From positions 990,557 to 1,054,556 of the forward strand of contig NZ_BTTW01000003.1 of NCBI RefSeq assembly GCF_036245865.1: a stretch of DNA of 64,000 nt. The letters are read 5' to 3'. A program made the position numbers and the translations under genes. This DNA comes from Corallococcus caeni (lineage in GTDB: Bacteria; Myxococcota; Myxococcia; Myxococcales; Myxococcaceae). Under the pieces are notes generated by a model. It saw only the letters and a program-made list of their open reading frames with translations, had not been told where the DNA came from and did not search any database. Each line of letters opens with the position of its first letter. Position 1 is the stretch's first letter. Shown here one piece after another: positions 1-8,570 of the stretch.

Positions 1-636
1 CGCGTTCGGGAGCTCGCCGCCCAGGCTGACGTTGGGGATGGGCCGGTCCGGGAAGTGCCTGGCCATGGCGTTGGCGATGACGGCCTGCACGGCCGGAGCA
101 CGGAAGCTCGCGCCCGCCACGCCGCACATGCTGGCGACGATGCCGCTCGCGTGCGCGGCCGTGTTCTGATCCGCGCCCACGAGCAGCGCGGCCTTCTCGT
201 AGAGCTTGTACGTGGGGTCCGCCCACGCGTAGCCCCAGGGCCGGTAAAGCTGCTGGTTGTTCGCGAGGGGGTTCACGCCCCGCGCGTCGGCCGGGTCCGC
301 CCAGTTCCAGTAGATGGGCCCGCGCAGCTTGCGCACCGGCCCCGGCGCATCCAGGTCCACCGGTGAGCGGTCGAAGTTCTCCACCTGCCCGGGCAGGTAG
401 CCGACCGGGATGACGCCGCCCTGCGCCGCAGGGATGAACTTCGTGATGCCCGCGCGGGACAGCGGGGAGAAGAAGCTCTCCCAGTGCAGGCCTCCATCCA
501 GCCAGATGCCTAAAAGCTTCGTGGGCCGTCCCGGCGCCGACGCGGCCGAGGCCGTGGACAGCCCGAAGCGCGCCATGAGTCCCAGTTGCGTGGCCCCAAG
601 GGCCAGCTCGAACAGCTTGCGACGCGAGAGCTTCAT
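1..636 (-). CDS. DUF1501-family secreted protein (C-terminus cut by window edge)
   Basis: This is the N-terminal part (about 212 residues) of a protein whose end lies beyond the left edge. It begins MKLSRRKLFELALGA, a twin-arginine (SRRKLF) signal followed by a hydrophobic stretch and Ala-rich cleavage region, so Tat export is likely. The mature part (KLLGIWLDGGLHWESFF, later GADQNTAAHASGIVASMCG) looks like the sulfatase-like DUF1501 fold, whose biochemical role is not established. It is the last gene of a minus-strand set: the cytochrome c lipoprotein stops 12 bases upstream, so the genes are probably co-transcribed. The start at 636 is the only one that gives a complete Tat signal. Family assignment is by recognition and is fairly sure; function is unknown. 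Confidence 0.75.
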   Translation of the reverse strand, partial: MKLSRRKLFELALGATQLGLMARFGLSTASAASAPGRPTKLLGIWLDGGLHWESFFSPLSRAGITKFIPAAQGGVIPVGYLPGQVENFDRSPVDLDAPGPVRKLRGPIYWNWADPADARGVNPLANNQQLYRPWGYAWADPTYKLYEKAALLVGADQNTAAHASGIVASMCGVAGASFRAPAVQAVIANAMARHFPDRPIPNVSLGGELPNA

Positions 637-647
637 GGGGTGCCCCT

Positions 648-1652
648 TCAGTAGAAGATCCAGTGCGGGTGACGGATGAAGTACGAGCACACGCCCACCC
701 AGGCGGGCTCGGTGTCCGTCGGCGTCGAGAGCGGCACGAAGACGTCCGTGTAGAGCGCGTCCACCTGCGCGTCGGTGAAGCGCTCGCCCAGGAAGTGCAG
801 CGACCAGCGGCGCAGCGTGGCCTTCACGTCCGCGGGGTCGGCGGTGCGCTGGGAGCCCGCTGGGAAGAGCGCGGTGTTACCCGTCTTGGCCAGCGCCAGG
901 CGGCACCACCGCTGCGACACCTGCGTCAGCGTGAGCGCGAACGTGGGGGACGCGCTCCGGTCCTGCGCGGTCTGGTTCATCACCGAGCCGCCGCCCAGCC
1001 CGTAGAAGCGCTCGGCGGTGGGGAGCTGCCGCGGCGCCGGCACCGCGTCGGGCGGCTGCATCGGGTAGAGGTCGTCATTCCGGGACTCCGCCATCGGGAT
1101 GCCGAACTCCGTCGCGGAGATGAAGAAGTCGTCATGCGTGAGGCCCAGCTGCTGGTACAGCGCCCGCTGCACCTGGGTCGCGCTCATGCGGGTGATGCGC
1201 GTCGCATCGGGGTCCGGCCGTGCGTCGCGCTGCTGGGTGGAGAGGCCCTGGATCCACGCGCGGACGTCCGCGATGGGCAGTGTCGCCGTGCCTTCGGACA
1301 CGAGCTGGGCGTAGGACTTCTCTCCAATGGGCATCTGCTTGAACGCGGCGATGCCCCGGCCCTCCAGCAGGCGGATCAGCTCGCTGTCGTCGGGGCTGCC
1401 CGCCTTCACCAGCCGGGCGTCGGAGACCAGCAGGCTCTGGAAGGTGTCCACCGACGCGAAGTACCCGCGCGCTCCCTGGGCGTGGCAGCCCTCACAGTGC
1501 GGCTTGAGGCCCTGCATGATGCGCACGGTCTCGGAGCTGGCCGGGGTGCCACAGGCCTTCTGGGACTGCGTGGAAGGAGCGGACGCGGTGCCGTCCCGGC
1601 CGCACGCGAGCGCCACGGGAAGCATGATCAGGAGGAGTGCGAAGCGGTTCAT
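648..1652 (-). CDS. cytochrome c-type lipoprotein
   Basis: This gene encodes a 334-residue protein starting MNRFALLLIMLPVALACGRDG, a lipoprotein signal with the lipidated Cys at about residue 17. A covalent heme site, CEGCH, follows at about residue 50, with QMPIGEKSY about 60 residues later, where a Met could be the distal heme ligand. The rest of the protein (about residues 140-334) is a region I cannot name that ends HPHWIFY. A role in electron transfer at the outer membrane or periplasm is inferred. The start at 1652 is chosen because the longer frame upstream overlaps the preceding gene and would destroy the signal peptide. Only one base separates it from the stop of the upstream DUF1588-like gene, so the two are translationally coupled. 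Confidence 0.75.
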   Translation of the reverse strand: MNRFALLLIMLPVALACGRDGTASAPSTQSQKACGTPASSETVRIMQGLKPHCEGCHAQGARGYFASVDTFQSLLVSDARLVKAGSPDDSELIRLLEGRGIAAFKQMPIGEKSYAQLVSEGTATLPIADVRAWIQGLSTQQRDARPDPDATRITRMSATQVQRALYQQLGLTHDDFFISATEFGIPMAESRNDDLYPMQPPDAVPAPRQLPTAERFYGLGGGSVMNQTAQDRSASPTFALTLTQVSQRWCRLALAKTGNTALFPAGSQRTADPADVKATLRRWSLHFLGERFTDAQVDALYTDVFVPLSTPTDTEPAWVGVCSYFIRHPHWIFY

Positions 1653-1653
1653 G

Positions 1654-3498
1654 TCAGCGCCCCCGCTGGAAGAGGTTGGACTGCGTGAGGGATTTGACGA
1701 ACGGGCGGACCTTGCGGCCTCCCGCGACGAAGCGCTCCACCTGTGCATCCAGGTAGCCCGCCTCCCGCGCCGGATCGATGTCGCGCCCCATCACCTGCGC
1801 ATGGAGGTGCCGCACCACGCAGCGGTCGAAGGCCCCCGCCGCGACGATGATCTTCGCGAAGCCGAGCGGCCCTACCGTCCCGTCCCCCACCTGCCCCAGC
1901 AGCGTCTGCTCCGGCGGGAGGAAGTCGAGGAAGACGGCCTCGGGGTTCGCCAGCGCCTGGGCCTCGGTGACGGGCGTGAGCTTCGTGTCGGGCATGTACC
2001 AGCGGTTCCAGTGACTGAACGGATCCCCTCCGTAGGGGTACTCGCCCTTGCGCCACTGCACCGGCCAATGCCAGGCGGTGCCCACGCCCGGCATCAGGTA
2101 CTTCGCGCCATACCCCTCGGACGCGCTGCCCTGCTTCGCGAAGCGCTTGAAGTGGATGGCCGCGGGGTCCAGCCGTGTATGGCAATGCTGGCAGGGCCCC
2201 TCCGTGCCCGGATCCCGGCGGTACTCGTTGAACTTCAGGCCCATGGGCGGCGACAGGACCTCGCAGGCCAGCGTCTCCAGCGCCCGGGCGCCGCGCACGC
2301 GCTCGCGCGGGTAGCCCGTGAGGAAGCCCAGGCTGGTGAGCATGCCCGCGGCGGGAATGCCCCGGGACGCGCCGACGTCGGTGCGCGGGTCGTAGTGGTA
2401 GTCGCGCTCGGCGAGGAGGAAGGGATTGCGCGCGGGGACCTGATACTCGCGCCAGGCGAGCGGATCCCCCGGCGCGTGGTCCGGGTCCACTGGCGCACCG
2501 GCGAAGCGCGACGGCCTCCACCAGGAGTCGTCGTCGAGCAGGCCCGTCGCGCCGCCCGCCAGGCCCTGCATCACGTACGCGGCCTGGAGCCGGGTGGGCG
2601 CCACGGAGTAGGTGCCGAGGATGAGGTCCGTCACCGGCCGGTCGTGCCACGCGAGGTGGGCGAAGAGGCGGGCGGGCTCCTCGGCGACGAACCGTCGTTG
2701 GCCCTGCTCGTTGTAGTGCAGGTAGTCTTCCCAGCCGGCGTACTGCTGGAAGTCGGCGTGGCAGCGCACGGCGCTGGGGCCGCAGCCGCAGGTGCCCTCC
2801 GGACCGACGAGGGCGCAGGTGACCTGCACGGGGCTCCCGTTGACGTTCGTGGTGCCCGTGGCGGCGGTGTTGGCCGCGCCGCCCACCAGCGTTACCGTGG
2901 TGTCAGGGGCCCACCAGGGCTCCAGGGAGCGCTCCTCCACGGGCGTGCCATCCCCATTCACTCCGTCGCAGACGGTGGCGGCCTCGCGGAAGTACTTCCA
3001 GGCGCCGGCCTTCGCCGTGCCCGCCGGGCAGCGCTGGAGGGACCGCTGTTGCTGCACTCCGTACTCCGGCGCATCGGCGGTGCGAGCGACGAGCGGCACG
3101 TTGAACCAGTCGCGCGCCCGCTCGAACATCGTCCGGTAGAACGCGGGCTGCGTGAGCGTCTGGTCGACGAAGCGCTCGACGAAGGCCCGCTGCGCGGCGT
3201 CGTCCCCCGCGGCCTCGAGCGCGGCGAACTCCTCATCCGTGGGAGGTGTCCCTCGCAGCGCGAGTGAGGACCGCCGCAGCAGCCGCCCGGGCGCGAGCAG
3301 GTCGTTCTTCTCGCCCGCGTCGGGGTCACCGGAAGGCACGGGGTCTTCACAGCCGGCGTCCGGCGAGCCCGACGGATCCACGTCATCGTCAGGCGTCCCG
3401 CCGACCACGCCCGTGCAGGCCGTCCACACGGCGAGTATCAGGGCCCATCCAACGGAGCGTCGCCAGGTGCCGGGAGCGATCGAGTTGCGCGGGATCAT
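1654..3498 (-). CDS. DUF1588/DUF1592-like heme-motif lipoprotein
   Basis: The predicted protein has about 614 residues. A lipoprotein signal (ALILAVWTAC) is followed by an Asp/Pro-rich spacer. The LLRRSSLALRGTPPTDEEF region and the following helical part resemble DUF1592. Near residues 430-475 the order ERVRGARALETLACEVL, PPMGLKFNEYRRDP, then CQHCHTRLDP matches the DUF1588 layout, which carries one CxxCH heme-type motif. Such proteins occur in planctomycetes and myxobacteria with cytochromes and DUF1501 proteins; their reaction is unknown. It is the first gene of the left-edge operon. The start is ATG at 3498; a TTG four codons upstream (3510) is an alternative, and neither has a strong ribosome site. 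Confidence is good for the architecture and low for any function. Confidence 0.65.
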   Translation of the reverse strand: MIPRNSIAPGTWRRSVGWALILAVWTACTGVVGGTPDDDVDPSGSPDAGCEDPVPSGDPDAGEKNDLLAPGRLLRRSSLALRGTPPTDEEFAALEAAGDDAAQRAFVERFVDQTLTQPAFYRTMFERARDWFNVPLVARTADAPEYGVQQQRSLQRCPAGTAKAGAWKYFREAATVCDGVNGDGTPVEERSLEPWWAPDTTVTLVGGAANTAATGTTNVNGSPVQVTCALVGPEGTCGCGPSAVRCHADFQQYAGWEDYLHYNEQGQRRFVAEEPARLFAHLAWHDRPVTDLILGTYSVAPTRLQAAYVMQGLAGGATGLLDDDSWWRPSRFAGAPVDPDHAPGDPLAWREYQVPARNPFLLAERDYHYDPRTDVGASRGIPAAGMLTSLGFLTGYPRERVRGARALETLACEVLSPPMGLKFNEYRRDPGTEGPCQHCHTRLDPAAIHFKRFAKQGSASEGYGAKYLMPGVGTAWHWPVQWRKGEYPYGGDPFSHWNRWYMPDTKLTPVTEAQALANPEAVFLDFLPPEQTLLGQVGDGTVGPLGFAKIIVAAGAFDRCVVRHLHAQVMGRDIDPAREAGYLDAQVERFVAGGRKVRPFVKSLTQSNLFQRGR

Positions 3499-3790
3499 CC
3501 GCCGCCGCAAGGCAATGCGTGTGCCAGGAACTCAACACAGCGCGGACGCAATCCCTGCCTCGGAAGGAGCGCATGCCGCCGGGGAAGCCACCGCGACTGG
3601 CGACGGATCTCCCCCACACAGTGAGGCCCGGTCCCCCCACCTTCCTGACGTCGTGATCCGCTTCACCCTTGGGAGCCTCCACGCTGTCGCACCCCGGGCG
3701 GCGCGCTGACACCGCTGGGGGGGAACCCGCGAAGAGCGTCGTGAATAGCCTCTCCGCCGGTGCCGGACTCCTCCGGCCCGGGGAGGCAGC

Positions 3791-4969
3791 ATGAAACAGA
3801 CGCGCGGATTCGCCGTGGCCCTGGCTGTGACCACCTTGCTCACGGGAGCGCCCGACGTCCAGGCCCGTGGCACGGTTGCTTCCGGGGTGGAAGCCGAGGT
3901 GACGTTCGCCACCGGCGCCGCCGTCCGGTGCGGTGACACCCTCACCGAGCACACGCGCCTCACGCACGACCTCGACTGCCCGGGCTCGGCGCCCTTCGCG
4001 CTCAGGCTCGACGGTGAAGGCATTGTGCTGGACCTGGGCGGACACACCGTGCGCCGCACCGGCCCGGAGAACGAGGACTCGCAAGGCATCGTCGTCGACA
4101 ACGGCCGGATGGTGCGCAACGGCACGGTGCAGGGGTTCGGCCGGGGCATCATCACCCCCTGGTCCTCGAACACGCTGAACCTGCGGCTGCACGAACTCGC
4201 GCTGCTCGACAACGACATCGCCGTCTACAGCCAGGCGGATACGAACTTCCTCATCACCCAGTGCCGTGTGAGCGGGAACGGCCAGGGGCTGAGCAGCGAG
4301 TTCGACGCGTCCACGGGGCTCTTCGACGTGCGGTCCTCGACCTTCACCCACAACGGGACCGCGATGATCGCGGACTTCCATCAGATCGACGTGCTCGACT
4401 CCACCTTCACGTCCAATGGGCTCGTCATCCTCTGCTTCGGGGGCTCCGCTCGCATTCGCGGGAGCACGCTCGCGTGGAACGAGGCGGTGGGCAGGATGCA
4501 GCTCGACTTCGGCGGCCCCTATACCTGCAACGAGATGCGGTTCGAGAACTCGCTCCTGTCGAACAACGCCGCGTTCGCGCCCGCCCTCCAGCCGGTCTGG
4601 GAAACGAACCGGCTCGCGATGATCAACACGCTGGCCGTCAGCAATGGCACGGGGCTCCGGACCTCGGCCCTGACGGTCTATTTGGATGGCAACACCTTCT
4701 ATGACAACGCAGGCGGCCTGACGCTGTCCGACCTGCAGACCGCCGTCCCCGTCCCGCTCACGGGCATCGTCCGCGGCAACCAGTTCCTGAGCAACGACGG
4801 AGACGGACTCCGCGTGGAGCCGCCCAGCACACCCACGGTGATCCACAACGTCGCCCTGGGCAACACGGGCTTCGGCATCTACGCGCCCACCGCCTTCGAC
4901 GGCGGCGGGAACGTCGCGCGAAACAACACCGCGGGTGACTGCGTGGGCATCACCTGCTCCATGTACTGA
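3791..4969 (+). CDS. secreted right-handed parallel beta-helix protein
   Basis: This 392-residue protein has a Sec signal peptide (MKQTRGFAVALAVTTLL, cleavage after VQA). The body is a series of short strand-turn units of the kind seen in right-handed beta-helix proteins, for example LDGEGIVLDLGGHTVRRTG, NGTVQGFGRGI and repeated N-x-hydrophobic turns through the C-terminus. No catalytic residues of pectate lyases or related hydrolases can be picked out, so binding or a structural role outside the cytoplasm is as likely as enzymatic activity. A GGGGAGGC ribosome site stands 4 bases before the ATG. It is transcribed divergently from the DUF1588-like operon; the 292 bases between them hold the promoters, but I could not assign them. 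Confidence 0.75.
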   Translation: MKQTRGFAVALAVTTLLTGAPDVQARGTVASGVEAEVTFATGAAVRCGDTLTEHTRLTHDLDCPGSAPFALRLDGEGIVLDLGGHTVRRTGPENEDSQGIVVDNGRMVRNGTVQGFGRGIITPWSSNTLNLRLHELALLDNDIAVYSQADTNFLITQCRVSGNGQGLSSEFDASTGLFDVRSSTFTHNGTAMIADFHQIDVLDSTFTSNGLVILCFGGSARIRGSTLAWNEAVGRMQLDFGGPYTCNEMRFENSLLSNNAAFAPALQPVWETNRLAMINTLAVSNGTGLRTSALTVYLDGNTFYDNAGGLTLSDLQTAVPVPLTGIVRGNQFLSNDGDGLRVEPPSTPTVIHNVALGNTGFGIYAPTAFDGGGNVARNNTAGDCVGITCSMY

Positions 4970-5115
4970 CGTCCCGGCCGGCGGCGGCCGCACCCCTGCT
5001 GCCCTGGCTGGAACAATGAACCTCCAGACACAAGCACGCACCCGGGTCGCCTTGAGGCGCACCCGGGGCCCTTCACTAGCGTGGCCTCCGTCCATTCCAC
5101 CCTGGAGGTCGCGAC

Positions 5116-5991
5116 ATGGAAACGGAACGCGGAAGGGCCTGGGTCCCCTGGCTGGTGACGGCGCTGGTGGCGGTGCTCGCGGGCCTGGTGCTGTATCTGT
5201 CGCATCGCAGCACGACCCGCGCGGACGCGGAGGCGGCCGTGGCGGCGGCCCGGGCCAGTGACGCGGAGGCGGCGAAGCAGCAGCTGGAGGCGAAGCTGGC
5301 CGCGCTGGAGGCGGAGCACGCGAAGCTGTCCACGGAGAAGGAGCAGCTCAACACGGAGAAGGAGCAGCTCAGCCAGACGGTGCAGGAGCAGGAGGCGGAG
5401 CTGGCGCGGCTCAAGGCCACCTACGAGGACCTCCAGGACAAGATGAAGAAGGAGATCGCCGAGGGCGCCATCCGCCTGACGCAGGAAGGGGGCCGCCTCC
5501 AGGTGGACCTGGTCGACAAGGTCCTCTTCGATTCAGGCGACGCCAGCATCAGCGCGCGCGGCCAGGAGGTCCTCACCCGGCTGGGCGGCGTGCTGTCCAA
5601 GGTGGATGACAAGCTCATCCAGGTGACGGGCCACACCGACGACTCCCCGCCCACGCAGAAGCTCCAGGCCACCTTCCCCACCAACTGGGAGCTGTCCGTC
5701 GCGCGCGCCGTCAACGTGGTGCGCTACCTCCAGGACAAGGGCGGCGTGCCCGCGAAGCGCATGCTCGCGGCGGGCTACGGCGACACGCGGCCCCTGGCGG
5801 CCAACGCCTCGCCGCAGGGGCGCGCCCGCAACCGCCGCATCGAGCTGTTGTTGATCCCGGAGCAGGCCGCCCGGCGGAACCCCGCCATCGCGAAGGCGAC
5901 GTCCTCGAAGGCGACGCCCGTGAAGGGGACTCCCGCGAAGGCGTCCGCCGTGAAGCCCGCCGTCGGGAAGAAGGCCCCGTCCGGCCGGTAG
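5116..5991 (+). CDS. membrane-anchored OmpA-like protein with coiled coil and basic tail
   Basis: The 291-residue protein has one N-terminal membrane helix (WLVTALVAVLAGLVLYL, residues about 11-28), which is probably not cleaved. A long Ala/Glu/Lys heptad-rich coiled coil follows (about 35-115, with the doubled segment STEKEQL/NTEKEQL). Residues about 130-250 form an OmpA C-terminal domain with the peptidoglycan-binding signature residues (TGHTDD and RARNRRIELL). The last 35 residues are rich in KAT/KAS/KGTPAK units. The layout resembles MotB-type or other peptidoglycan-tethered proteins and suggests that the coil bridges from the inner membrane to the cell wall. A perfect GGAGGT lies 6 bases before the ATG. 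No flagellar or transport partner is adjacent. Confidence 0.8.
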   Translation: METERGRAWVPWLVTALVAVLAGLVLYLSHRSTTRADAEAAVAAARASDAEAAKQQLEAKLAALEAEHAKLSTEKEQLNTEKEQLSQTVQEQEAELARLKATYEDLQDKMKKEIAEGAIRLTQEGGRLQVDLVDKVLFDSGDASISARGQEVLTRLGGVLSKVDDKLIQVTGHTDDSPPTQKLQATFPTNWELSVARAVNVVRYLQDKGGVPAKRMLAAGYGDTRPLAANASPQGRARNRRIELLLIPEQAARRNPAIAKATSSKATPVKGTPAKASAVKPAVGKKAPSGR

Positions 5992-6124
5992 TCGCGAGGG
6001 CCTGCCCGACTTCTATCCCCGACTCCGCCAGCTGATGCCCTGAAGGGCCGTGTACCGCCAGGGGGAACGCGGGACGGTTAGAACCGCCTCGCTGCTCCAC
6101 CCGTCGTCGGGTTTCACCCTCGAC

Positions 6125-6907
6125 ATGGCCTCTCCGGAACTGCTCCGCGGTGTGAAGTGGAAGGACTTGAGGACGCTCTCGACCCGGGAGCTCCTCATCG
6201 AGAACAACCTGACCCTGCCCTGGTTCTTGTTCTCGATGCTGCTGGCGTACTTCGAGCACTACGCCCTCGCCCTGCCCTTCTCTGCCTTCTTCTTCCTCAC
6301 GGGCCTGAGACAGGTGCACAACGGCTTCCACCGCGCGCTGGGCACGAACCGGTTCCTGACCTGGTTCACGCTGTATTCCAACAGCGTGCTGATGGTGGTG
6401 TCGCTCCACGCGGTGAAGTTCAATCACCTGAGACATCACCGCTACACCCTGGCGGAGGGAGACTACGAGGGGAAGTCAGCGGGCATGTCCTGGTACGGCG
6501 CCATCCTGTACGGCCCCGTCCACATGTGGCTGATCCACAAGGTGACGCTCCAGCAGGGAGACAGGAAGTACCGCTGGAACGTCCTGTTCGAGCTGGCCTC
6601 CATCGCGGTCTTCATCGCCGGGGTCTTCCACCTGCGGCTGCACTTCCTCATCTACCACGTCGCGGTGATGGTCCTGGGCGAGTGCCTGATGGCCTTCTTC
6701 GCCGTGTGGACCGTGCATCACGACACGCAGGATGCCCCGGCGCTCGCGCGGACCCAGCGCACCGGGTGGAAGAACCTGCTCACGTTCAGCATGTTCTATC
6801 ACCTGGAGCACCACCTCTTCCCGGCGGTGCCCACCATCAAGCTGCCGGAGCTGGCGAAGCGCCTGGACGCGGCGCTCCCCGGGTTGGAGAAGCGCGCGAC
6901 GTTCTGA
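6125..6907 (+). CDS. membrane fatty acid desaturase family protein
   Basis: The protein of about 260 residues contains the three histidine clusters of membrane di-iron desaturases or hydroxylases: HNGFH, NHLRHHRY and YHLEHHLFP. These sit between four or more hydrophobic segments (for example LPWFLFSMLLAYF and VFIAGVFHLRLHFLIY). Family knowledge predicts oxygen-dependent desaturation of an acyl chain or a related lipid in the inner membrane; the substrate cannot be told from the sequence. I chose the ATG at 6125. A GTG at 6050 would add 25 residues with no family resemblance and has only AAGGG two bases before it. The gene is convergent with the histidine kinase, 26 bases away. Confidence 0.8.
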   Translation: MASPELLRGVKWKDLRTLSTRELLIENNLTLPWFLFSMLLAYFEHYALALPFSAFFFLTGLRQVHNGFHRALGTNRFLTWFTLYSNSVLMVVSLHAVKFNHLRHHRYTLAEGDYEGKSAGMSWYGAILYGPVHMWLIHKVTLQQGDRKYRWNVLFELASIAVFIAGVFHLRLHFLIYHVAVMVLGECLMAFFAVWTVHHDTQDAPALARTQRTGWKNLLTFSMFYHLEHHLFPAVPTIKLPELAKRLDAALPGLEKRATF

Positions 6908-6933
6908 AGGGACCGGGCTCAGTCCCCAACACC

Positions 6934-8349
6934 TCAGGCGCCGTACGGCAGTTCGACCGTGAAGGTGGCCCCGAGGCCCGGTTCGCTCTCCACGCGGATG
7001 ACACCGCCGTGTGCCTCGATGACCTGTCTGGCGATCCACAGCCCGAGCCCCAATCCACCATAGTGGTTGGTGGAGACCGCGCGCTCGAACCGGTCGAAGA
7101 TCCGGGCCTGGGCATCCAGGGGAATCCCGATGCCGGTGTCCCGGACCACGAGCGTCGCCCTGTCCCTGGAGGCCTTCACCATCACCTCCACGGCCCCGCC
7201 CGCTCCGTACTTGAGGGCGTTGGAGACGAGGTTCGTCACCACCTGCTCAAGCCGAGCCCCGTCCCATTGGCCTCGCACCGACGGATCGACGAGCACCCGG
7301 AGCTGACAGCGCGACTGGGCCGCCGCTTCGGCCGAACGCTCCACCACCTCCTGCACGAGCGCGGACAGGTCACACGCCCCCACCTGGAGCGTGAGCCGCC
7401 CGGCGCCTATGCGGACGGCATCCAGCAGTTGCTCCGCGAGGGTGCCGAGCCGCTGCGCCTGTTTCCGCGCCCGCGACAGCCGCTCCCACATGTGGGGATC
7501 ACCGGTCTGTTGCACCAGGTGCACGAGCGAGTGGAGCTGGAGCTGGAGGGTCGTGAGTGGCGTCCGCAGCTCATGCCCGGCGATGGACAGGAAGTCATCG
7601 CGCAGCCGCACCGCCGTCAACAACTCCGTCTCCACGCGCTTGCGGTGCTCGATCTCTGCTTCGAGCATCCTGGAGCGCTGCTGAAGGGCGGCGATTTCGC
7701 GCAGGCGCAGCTCGTCGTCAGGGACCTGCGAATAGGACTCGGTGGGGCTGACGTGGGAATGCGCGGCGCAGACCTGATGGAAGGTCCGCGCATCCTCCTG
7801 CGTCTGGAAGCCTCCCAACGCATAGGCGCAGAGCACGCTGAACGAATACGACCGGCCCAGCTCGTTCCACTGCTCCTCCAGGAGGAGCGCGGCCTGGGGG
7901 TTTTGATCCTTCACCAGCAGGTCCACCATCTCGCCGTAGGCGCGCACCTTGCGCCCGCCCGCGGCGCGATGACTCCTGTCGAGGACCGCGCCGATGACCT
8001 GCTGGAAGCGGCTCCAGTCAGGCAGCCCTCCCACCATGAACCGCGCCAGGGTGTCCCGGGCATCCAGCAGGACGAGCCGCCCGTCCTCCAGGGCGGGCTC
8101 CACCTCGAAGCCCATGGCGTTCAGCTGCGCCTTGATGCCGCTGAGATGTGCTTCCGTCGCGATGACGACAGCGGGTTCACCCACCTGGAAACCCGTGGCA
8201 AGGAACCTCGCGACCACGTCGAACAGGAAGGACGGGGCCTCGTAGAACTGGACATGGTGGTCGCCCCTGGCTGGCGGAGACAGGCGCGGGGCCGGACTTC
8301 CCTGGGCGGAACGCATGAGGGAGCATACAACCGGCGGAGGAATTGGCAT
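6934..8349 (-). CDS. MEDS-domain sensor histidine kinase
   Basis: This 471-residue protein begins with a MEDS domain (about residues 28-195: HHVQFYEAPSFLFDVVARFL to GRSYSFSVLCAYALGGF), a soluble sensory fold first noted in DcmR-like regulators. A coiled linker (about 215-250) leads to a HisKA dimerisation helix with the phospho-acceptor in AGHELRTPLTTL (about residue 260). The HATPase domain has LVSNALKYG (N box), VRDTGIGIP and GLGLGLWIA. There is no membrane segment, so it should sense a cytoplasmic signal. No response regulator is adjacent, making it an orphan kinase. AGGGG lies 8 bases before the ATG at 8349; the in-frame ATG at 8316 lacks a ribosome site. Confidence 0.85.
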   Translation of the reverse strand: MPIPPPVVCSLMRSAQGSPAPRLSPPARGDHHVQFYEAPSFLFDVVARFLATGFQVGEPAVVIATEAHLSGIKAQLNAMGFEVEPALEDGRLVLLDARDTLARFMVGGLPDWSRFQQVIGAVLDRSHRAAGGRKVRAYGEMVDLLVKDQNPQAALLLEEQWNELGRSYSFSVLCAYALGGFQTQEDARTFHQVCAAHSHVSPTESYSQVPDDELRLREIAALQQRSRMLEAEIEHRKRVETELLTAVRLRDDFLSIAGHELRTPLTTLQLQLHSLVHLVQQTGDPHMWERLSRARKQAQRLGTLAEQLLDAVRIGAGRLTLQVGACDLSALVQEVVERSAEAAAQSRCQLRVLVDPSVRGQWDGARLEQVVTNLVSNALKYGAGGAVEVMVKASRDRATLVVRDTGIGIPLDAQARIFDRFERAVSTNHYGGLGLGLWIARQVIEAHGGVIRVESEPGLGATFTVELPYGA

Positions 8350-8570
8350 CCGCCTCGCCCCTCATCCCGAAACCAGACGACTTTGTTCAGGGCCCTGGGT
8401 GCCGGGGACGGTCGGCTGCTTGACTGGCTTTGACCGCCAGATTGCGATTCTTTGACGTTCGATGAGTGGCCAGGGCCTGTCCTTCCTGCTCGCCCTCCGA
8501 CCCGGCGTCCTCCCCTACTCCCCGTGCGCGCGCACCGCGTCATCCCCATCCCTCCCTCCGAGGAGACGCC

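Noticed and set aside
3389..5095. 568-codon minus-strand frame over the beta-helix gene
   Set aside because: It has no domain, no signal and low-complexity sequence; the plus-strand protein has a signal peptide and ribosome site.
6157..8433. 758-codon plus-strand frame running through the desaturase and kinase
   Set aside because: It overlaps two well-identified genes in the wrong frame or strand and has no recognisable domain.
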